Assembly: GCF_014633365.1 (NCBI RefSeq)
Contig: NC_068344.1
Coordinates: forward strand, 8,447,669 to 8,511,668
DNA: 64,000 nucleotides
Direction of reading: 5' to 3'
Source of the DNA: Diospyros lotus
Taxonomy: Eukaryota > Streptophyta > Magnoliopsida > Ericales > Ebenaceae
The notes beneath the pieces were generated by a model. The model was not told the DNA's origin. It did no database searches and saw nothing but the letters and a program-made list of their open reading frames with translations. The position numbers and the translations under genes are program-made. Of the stretch, positions 57,491-64,000 are shown one piece after another; within the stretch, counting starts at the first letter, position 1, and the number at the start of each line of letters is the position of its first letter.

Positions 57491-59394
57491 AACATAAACA
57501 ATATCATGAAATTTGTATGATTTCATGCTAGATTGTATACTACTGCAAAAATAAATGCGTACCTGAATTAATCGATGATGAGGACGCCATAGTTTTCTTC
57601 GTTAGAGAGTAAAAATGAGTCTGATTTGATTTCCTTCTCCTATCCTTAATTGACAACAACGATAATGATGGTTCACATTCTATGATTTTCTATCACTATA
57701 TATAGGAAGAGTGAGGACTGTAACCATCTTTATGCGGTGGCTGGGTGGTTTCTCCTATCAAGATAATTGCCTCCCACTACCCCCCATTATCCCTCTAGTA
57801 GGGCCATTTAATTAGAAATAAATCTTACGTTTCTCCCACTTGGCCCGATTACTATAATGATAATGGCTAGTAACATTATAACATGATAAATTGTTTAGTG
57901 TGAGTTATGGCGGTTATGCACCATTTAATGTCATGGACTCTCTTTCATATATATCACAACACCTACATCTCATCATAAATCCATAATGGTCCATAATAAT
58001 GTCTGTAAAGACTTTTCAAGTTTACTTGAAAACAATAATGCGTATACAAACATAAGAAACAAAAAAAAACATAATATATTTCAGAAACACATCATTGAGC
58101 TCAAAGTCGCATCACAACACTAGTCATCATTACAACCAAGTCTCATTCTATATGCATGTTTCTTAAATAACTTAGGTTGTAAACCTTTCATTAGATGATA
58201 TGTTATCCTAATGGCAAAGAAATCAATACTTCAAGTAAACCTATTAGGGCTTTCAATTACCCTACACTATAATTCTTTCACTAACTAACATCTTGACTGA
58301 GTGAGAATCATGGACTGATTAAACTCACAGGACTCAGTAACTATGCCAAGATTTAATATGGTGTGATCGAGATAAAACATCAAAACACCCTCCAACATCG
58401 GAAACTCTTTCCGATCATGCACATCCTAGCCAAACTATGACTGCATAGGATGTTTGTCTCCCATCAGAGGTCAATAGAGATCCTATCGGTGAGTATCTTC
58501 CTCCATACACAACAGAGAGCATTCCCACATCTTATATCAGATGGTTTTCACTTAACAAAAAATTTCTGACACTTGTGCATAAGACAACTCTAACATCTTT
58601 AGTCTGAGAACCAGTTACACAATCGAAAATTAGTAATAGATCATTAATCATCTCAGCCATGTGATCTATTACAAATGTCACATTTAGTAGATGTTCAACC
58701 AACATCTACCCACATGTCTACTATCTGCATCTCATGCAATATGATATGCGATTCACTATCTTTTATCATTAACATCTCATACTAATACTAATCAAAGGTA
58801 ATAGCCCATGTGCTAGTCCATAATTGATTAATCATAGTCCTCATTTGATAAATCTAAAGACTAGAAATACCTTTAACAAATCCTATGTTTTAGATCCTTA
58901 TCACATATTCTTTAACAACTTAAGAATATGATCATCAGAAAGTCTAGGGACTCATTTACACATTTAGAGAGCAACAAATGAAGAAATAACCATTTTATTA
59001 ATGACAAGAATATCATACATGTATCCCTATTACATATTAGATATCATATAAATCTAGTATTAAGGCATACATCACTAACACTCACTTAACTAGCCTTAGT
59101 CACTCAACTATCGAGAGACCTCACTCGGCTAACCTCTCATCATAGTCACTCGACTACCACCCTTAGGTTTAATACTCATCCATATAAGTTTACCCTTCCC
59201 AACGTTAAATCAACTCAACCGATTTTCACTAGTTTCTCTCAAGCCTTGAGTTTCTAAGTGAAAATGAGATATTAGAGTTTTAGTCTTTTAGATTTGAGCA
59301 TGCAACATTACATGCACCGACTAACAAAGGAATTTAGAGATTGAAATTTTACCTCACGTCTCTCTCTCTCTCTCATATATGTTTTATTTATTCT
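57491..59394 (-). mobile_element. Possible copia-like LTR relic, non-coding
   Basis: On the minus strand, GGGCCAAGTGGGAGAAACG (about 57831-57849) resembles a copia polypurine tract. Downstream on that strand lie a TATATATA box (57697-57704) and a short ATG frame MASSSSINS that ends at a GT donor-like site (57563-57590). Either this is an LTR with promoter, or a separate promoter with first exon. From 57850 to 59340 I see no protein frame. A (CT)n microsatellite lies at 59359-59374. Confidence 0.35.
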
Positions 59395-60744
59395 TAGCTA
59401 AAAGCATATTTTTGTCCCTGAACTTTTACATTTTTTTTCTTATAGAACCTTTAATTTTTGTGGTTCCAAATACGCCCTGAATTGTGCAAAATCACTACAT
59501 TTAAACACCTTTTAACTACTGATGTGCATCTGCAACACCCGTGTTCTGAGTACTCGAGAGGGATATGCAGCAAAAAACGAAAAGCCACTAACTGAAAGAA
59601 GTTGATGAAGTTTTCAAGCATAGAAATTAACGATCGAGAATCGGTAATGGACTTCCCAGAAACTGAGGAAGCCGACAGCTTTGATGCCACCAGCACTAAC
59701 ATCGCCGTCAACCCCATCTTTAAGCTTCACCTCAACAGCTTCTCCTCCGCTGCAACGATGAATATTATAGTCCCCTTTGTCAAGCAATGCAATGCCTATG
59801 GTGGAGCCACGAAGAGACCCATGTTGTCGTCTTCTTCTCCCCTACAACCCAACACCAAGAAAATCACTCTCCATCCTTTGAGCCATCACCTCCATGGCTT
59901 CACTGAGATTCCTCTTTCGCTCAATTCTCCGATTGTCTGGGACTCTGCCCCGTCGCCGCTATTGATTCTATGAACCCCATCAACTCCCTTGGAAGCTGGG
60001 GTTGCAGGTTCTATCTTGAACTCTTTGTTGCCAGAAAATGCCAAGATTAATAATACTTTGGTAGTTACCCCATCACTAGTAGGCTCTCCAACAACCCATC
60101 TTAGACCCTAACTCCTCATATGATCAAGTAAAAACAAGAAGGAAAAGATTGAATTCTTTCAAAAGATTTTGTACTTTTGTATTAGACTTGCAGATGAATT
60201 CATTCCAGTTACCTTTTCTTTTTGCCCTTGAAGATTGCTTGTTAGTACATACGTATGCCTTTTTTTTTAGTACAAACTAAAAGACACAAAATAGCCATTT
60301 CAAAATTATTCCACATTAAAATGGTAGAATGTGATTAATTTTAATACCTCCCTCTTGTTTGTTCTTCAAGTTGAAGCTGCAGTTTTCTTATGAATCTATA
60401 CTCTTTCACTGCCAAGTAAGGGTCGTCATCTCAAGAACAAGAAGTGGTTTGAAGCAGTAGCAATCATTCTCTACTGCTTTTCGTTCGTCAACATGAAGCA
60501 GTCTAAAATGGATTGATTTGAAGCAAAAAATATTTACCGGCTTCTTTCGTCTTGTGGCTTTTTGTTCTTTGCTGCATATCCCTCTCAAGCACTCAAAACA
60601 TGTGTGTTGCAGATGCGCATCAATACTTGTTTAAATCTAGTGATTTTGCACAGTTGATGAGTATATTTAAAACTACAAAAAAATTTAGAATTTCATAAGA
60701 AAAAAAAATATAAAAGTTTAGCTACAAAAATATGTTTTTGGCCG
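59395..60744. mobile_element. 1.35-kb element with about 190-bp terminal inverted repeats
   Basis: The left end (59397-59600) and right end (about 60560-60744) are inverted copies sharing blocks such as GTGCAAAATCACTA, GAGGGATATGCAGCAAA, CATATTTTTGT and AAAAGCCAC. Long inverted termini around a non-transposase interior suggest a MULE-like or foldback element. I did not find a convincing target duplication. The interior holds a coding-like stretch, described separately. Confidence 0.65.
59620..60110 (-). pseudogene. Coding-like fragment between the inverted repeats, unidentified
   Basis: On the minus strand, two segments in different frames look coding. One reads EPATPASKGVDGVHRINSGD and then SQTIGELSERGISV. 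The other reads GSLRGSTIGIALLDKGDYN, then CSGGEAVEVKLKDG, DGDVSAGGIKAVGFLSFWEV. They are separated by a stop and a frame change. The plus strand is also open (59602-59973) but its composition looks like the antisense shadow. I do not recognise the protein. A gene fragment captured by the element is the likely reading. Confidence 0.4.
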
Positions 60745-60905
60745 TTTATTTTTCTTTATTTGAAGTTTGAAGTCTTTCTTTTTTTTATTTTTATCCTTAT
60801 TTTGTCGAGGTTTTTGTGTTGTCTTGTTTTTAAATTTACAATTTACAATGTTTGGTAACTCATCAAGCCCTGCCACTCCACCTTTTCTTATTTTTAGTTT
60901 TGTAG

Positions 60906-61230
60906 TGATCAGAAAAAAATCACGATAATAGAATTTATAGAGATGGAAAGTTGGAGCCGAGGCAAAGCGAGGTTGACAGCTGTTAGGAGTCTACTGGTGG
61001 AGATAGACGTCGAGTAGTTTTGGTTCTTGATGTACTGACAGAGGTTGTAGGCAAACCTCTGAGGGCACATTTGGTATCTCTCGGGATTGGTCTCATGTGT
61101 GCTCGGCACATATCTGTGCTCATAGACACAAGTTAGAAGGCACGTAGGGATTCCTCACCCGCGTATGCCCTCCGATGCTTAAGTCAGTATCAGCCGAAAA
61201 ATAGTATAATAGATAAGTAAGGTGTGTCAC
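60906..61230 (-). mobile_element. Tat-type LTR relic (R/U5) on the minus strand
   Basis: On the minus strand TACTGACTTAAGCATCGGA (61171-61189) is the canonical Tat-lineage R/U5 box. A TTATACTATTTT promoter-like box lies about 25 bp upstream, and U5-like sequence runs to about 60906. The U3 side probably extends above 61230, but its end is unknown. No internal coding region was found next to it. Confidence 0.6.
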
Positions 61231-62345
61231 TATAGAACAATGATACCTTCTCGATGAGAGAGGGTCGATATCGGTATTGCTACAGGGAGCCAGGGATAGA
61301 CCTGCACATTAGTGGCAACCAGACGAGCTTAAGAGGAATCCCTCTCGGAGAGCCGGATGGCCTAGGGGATTCTCCCGGAGAATGTGGGTCTCACGACTAG
61401 CTATCGAAGTAGGGTCTTTGCCCCTAAGGGAGCTGCTCGGGCGCAACTTCGGGCTGGGTAAAAGGTGCCTTGAGGCAATACTTTCTTGACCATTGTGTCT
61501 TTAAGATACACATCACCTTCCCTGTGCATAAACATAACATATTATATTCTATAGGCATTGCACATGTGAGATAATATAGACATTATATATATATATATAA
61601 CATCATACACATTGTCTTGCAGCCATGCTTCGGGCCAAGGCCAGTAGGCCCACTTTACACATCACATGCCAGCCTTAGCATATATGACATACCTATACAT
61701 ATATACATAGTTGGATTGTTACTCACGCAAGCTTTGCAACTATACACATATGAATACATACATATAATACATAAGCCAGAAATAGGGGCGAGGAAGAAGG
61801 CCTCGCAGAGAGAACCCCCTCGGGAAGAGGCATTCCGAGCGACTTCTTCCTGAGAGATGGCTACCGAGGCACCTAGTGCCTTTCTAAGGGAAAACCAACG
61901 GAGGGATACGCGCTACCACTGAGAGACCATCATCGTCGAAGGTTTCCATGCTCGTCAAGAGAGTTGCTGATCTCCGAGATAAGAAGAATGAGGAGGCTTG
62001 TAGAGAGTAGAAACGCGATCGCTTGCTGAGAGCGCCGCCACCATTATCGAGAGCTTGCTGCGAGGTTGGGGCCGCGAAGAGAGAGATCCACCATAACTGT
62101 TTCCAGGAGCTCGTTGCTCCTTCTCCGGGAGAAAACACCGATAGGCAGGGATCTTTCTGAGAGACATAGGTCCTCTCCGAGAGGACCCCCTGCTGCCGAG
62201 AAAGACGAGAGAGCTCTCAGAGAGATGTATGAGATAGCTCCTTTCTGAGAGAAGAATATCTCTCTCGGAGAGAGATCGACAGAGAGAAAGTGGGAGGGAG
62301 TGCGCATAGGAGGGAGGAAGGAGATGATAAATAGTGCCACGCCTC
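61231..62345. other. Repeat-like sequence rich in GAGAG/CTCTC words
   Basis: Includes a (TA)n microsatellite at 61584-61600 and, at 61800-62290, many GAGAGA and CTCCGAGAG words. These keep several overlapping frames open on both strands, so I do not call any of them a gene. It may be U3 or LTR sequence of the minus-strand relic. Confidence 0.35.
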
Positions 62346-62350
62346 CTCTC

Positions 62351-62357
62351 TTTTATA
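62351..62357 (-). promoter_or_regulatory. TATA-like box, minus strand
   Basis: AGTATAAAAGAGAGG on the minus strand lies about 25-30 bp upstream of 62325. It could be an LTR promoter. No gene could be assigned. Confidence 0.35.
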
Positions 62358-63370
62358 CTCCTTGGACTTCCCTTTTATCACACTTTCACCCTTACCCTTA
62401 GTTTGGCCTTATGCCACTTTTGCCCCTTAAATTCTATATTATTCGTTTGGACTCCGATTTAAATAATTTCTTCGCCGTTCAACCACGATTTTTTTAGGGA
62501 TTGAAAAATCTAGCTTGGGACCACTTTTGGAATTCACTCACTGAGGCCAAATGACCAAAATATCCCTAGGTGGATGCTCGAGAATTCTATGGCACAACAA
62601 TTGCCCCTTAGTCTTTGCTTTGACTTTTAAGTTAAAGGGAAGACTAATGCCACTATCGCGTCCACCTGCCTCGATGGATGAAATGACTCTTAAGATTCAC
62701 GGCTTCGCGCTGACACTAAAACGAGGTCACTTGAAGCAAGGCTCGACAGCCATACAAAGGCATAACCTGTTACGCCGAGTAGGTGGCGAAAGATACTAAG
62801 GCGCAACTTGAGGCTTCTAAGATAAGGAATGATCCACTTGAGAGAAAGATATCGGCGTGTTTCTAAGGCATCCTAAGGTGCGCTTAAGGAAACATGGACC
62901 TTATTGGCGACACAGTGTCGGGAAGACAACTCGATGGCTCAAACGCCAGAAATGCCCAAGTTGTGATAAGACTCTGGGTGTGGTTAAAGATATAAACAGA
63001 GATTGATTAGATTTTGAATGTTCATGGGCACTGGCTCTTCATAGAATGGTTTTTGGGCGCAGAAAAGATTATGCTGGTGGTTTTGTCATATTCAGACTTA
63101 GGCTTCAACTAAAGACGGATTTCTTTGGGATCGAAAGGCCTCAGCAAGTCTTATCCCGAGATGATGCATTTGTCCACGGCGACTCTCACTAATACCTGGG
63201 ATCATTGCTTGTCGAACTTGGTTTGCTAAATTCCTACGAGTGCCTCAAATTGAAGGCAAGAAGTGATGCTAACAATCTAAAATCATTGTGCCGAGAGTGT
63301 TTCTCTCTCCTGCCATTATTAGTGGCTCTACTTACCCTATCCCAGGGATTCCCTTGGTATTTTCTCGTAA
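62358..63370. other. Intergenic, no gene recognised
   Basis: No supported reading frame, repeat pair or element end was found. Confidence 0.45.
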
Positions 63371-63736
63371 TCAATTGGTGAAATATGGTTGTCCATCTTC
63401 TGTCATTCTTCTTGATTTAAACCAGTTGATTGGGTAGTTAATGCCGATGCATTCTCCACAACGACCATTTATGCCAAGACAACATTCCATTTTATCTTGC
63501 ATCGTAGGCCAGCAGCTACTGCCTCTTCTTCTCTTAACTAAAGATGTCTCTGAATACATTTCCACATTAGACCCATTTTCTATTCCATCACTCTTCAGAG
63601 AGCTGTTATCTTCTGGTCTTCTGACATCACTATACAAGCTCCCGAAGCTCTTAGCATTTATTCCTGGGACAAGATTGTATTCCTCAAAAGGAGTTTCTGG
63701 TTCGTGTTTCAAATCAAACTTGTCTTCCATCTCCAT
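63371..63736 (-). CDS. Unidentified 121-residue reading frame
   Basis: The frame begins MEMEDKFDLKHEPETPFEEY, with an acidic, Ser-rich first two-thirds (NLVPGINAKSFGSLYSD, KSDGIENGSNVE). A basic KRRRGSS patch is followed by a Cys-containing segment (CCLGINGRCGECIGINYP). It stops after QPYFTN. The composition is protein-like rather than low-complexity, and the basic patch could act as a nuclear signal. I cannot name a family. The start may not be the true one, since the frame could be an exon of a larger gene on the minus strand. Confidence 0.4.
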   Translation of the reverse strand: MEMEDKFDLKHEPETPFEEYNLVPGINAKSFGSLYSDVRRPEDNSSLKSDGIENGSNVEMYSETSLVKRRRGSSCWPTMQDKMECCLGINGRCGECIGINYPINWFKSRRMTEDGQPYFTN

Positions 63737-64000
63737 GGCTACAACGTCCTTGTTGAGATTTCAACTTCTCTTCATTGACTTACTCCAAGCGATTTAGGGT
63801 TTCTGCATTACCAGCCTCGTAAGATAACAGCTCATCCCCTATGAAGTGTGGTGTGGCCTTGATCTAAGTAGCCTTTTTGCTGGGAGGTCTGAGGTGCGTG
63901 GACGAAGCTTCTAGAGTGGCGACAATCTTCGCACGATGATGAGAAGCATTTTTCCAGTGTTATTTGTGGCAATTGTATCTGTTAACAAGCTGCTAGAGGG
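63737..64000. other. Window edge, no feature recognised
   Basis: Continuation upstream of the minus-strand frame. No promoter or second exon is evident. Confidence 0.4.

Noticed and set aside
61884..62340. Several overlapping frames near 62 kb as a host gene
   Set aside because: All depend on GAGAG/CTCTC-rich sequence and appear on both strands. None has a recognisable domain.
1..64000. tRNA, rRNA or other structural RNA genes
   Set aside because: I looked for tRNA T-loop signatures and conserved rRNA blocks. The only tRNA-like words were primer binding sites of retrotransposons.

Overview
The window looks like repeat-rich, AT-rich intergenic chromatin from a flowering plant, probably a eudicot. 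It carries plant Ty3/gypsy and Ty1/copia retrotransposons, CACTA-type DNA transposon ends, a receptor-kinase pseudogene of the LRK10-like type, and fragments of a DRM-type (domains rearranged) cytosine methyltransferase. I see no intact host gene, no rRNA or tRNA gene and no CRISPR array. Nearly every long reading frame belongs to a mobile element or a pseudogene.

Layout. 1-9 kb: a decayed Tat-lineage Ty3/gypsy element (LTR-like segment, gag, protease, no pol) followed by a 45-bp tandem array. Its downstream LTR-like segment is split by a 2.7-kb solo LTR (5664-8344). 10.36-17.54 kb: a nearly complete chromovirus on the minus strand with a perfect CCTAT target duplication. It is disabled by three stop codons, and a frameshift is inferred. 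20-26.9 kb: a chromovirus-like LTR fragment, a frameshifted receptor-kinase pseudogene, another Tat relic, and two CACTA-like termini. 28-31 kb: a copia LTR relic and a dispersed repeat whose second, inverted copy lies at 56.6-57.5 kb. 31.4-36.6 kb: a complete-length but mutated copia element on the minus strand.

37.1-44.2 kb is the most notable part: a long inverted repeat with arms of about 3.2-3.8 kb and a loop of only about 30 nt. Each arm carries two pieces of a DRM-type DNA methyltransferase gene with an intron/exon boundary retained, in the order forward, reverse | forward, reverse. DRM enzymes carry out RNA-directed DNA methylation, so a transcript through this palindrome would fold into dsRNA matching the gene family that small RNAs normally recruit. 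That consequence is inference. The structure is read directly.

44.7-56.6 kb: a copia element split by a 9-kb Ty3/gypsy element (46702-55768) with an exact AGAGT duplication, 2.76-kb LTRs and an eroded pol. 57.5-64 kb: a copia-like relic, a 1.35-kb element with roughly 190-bp terminal inverted repeats and a possible captured gene fragment, a minus-strand Tat LTR, and an unidentified 121-residue reading frame.

The nesting gives relative ages: the solo LTR is younger than the Tat LTR it splits, the 9-kb element is younger than the copia it splits, and a 521-bp insertion in one arm is younger than the DRM palindrome.
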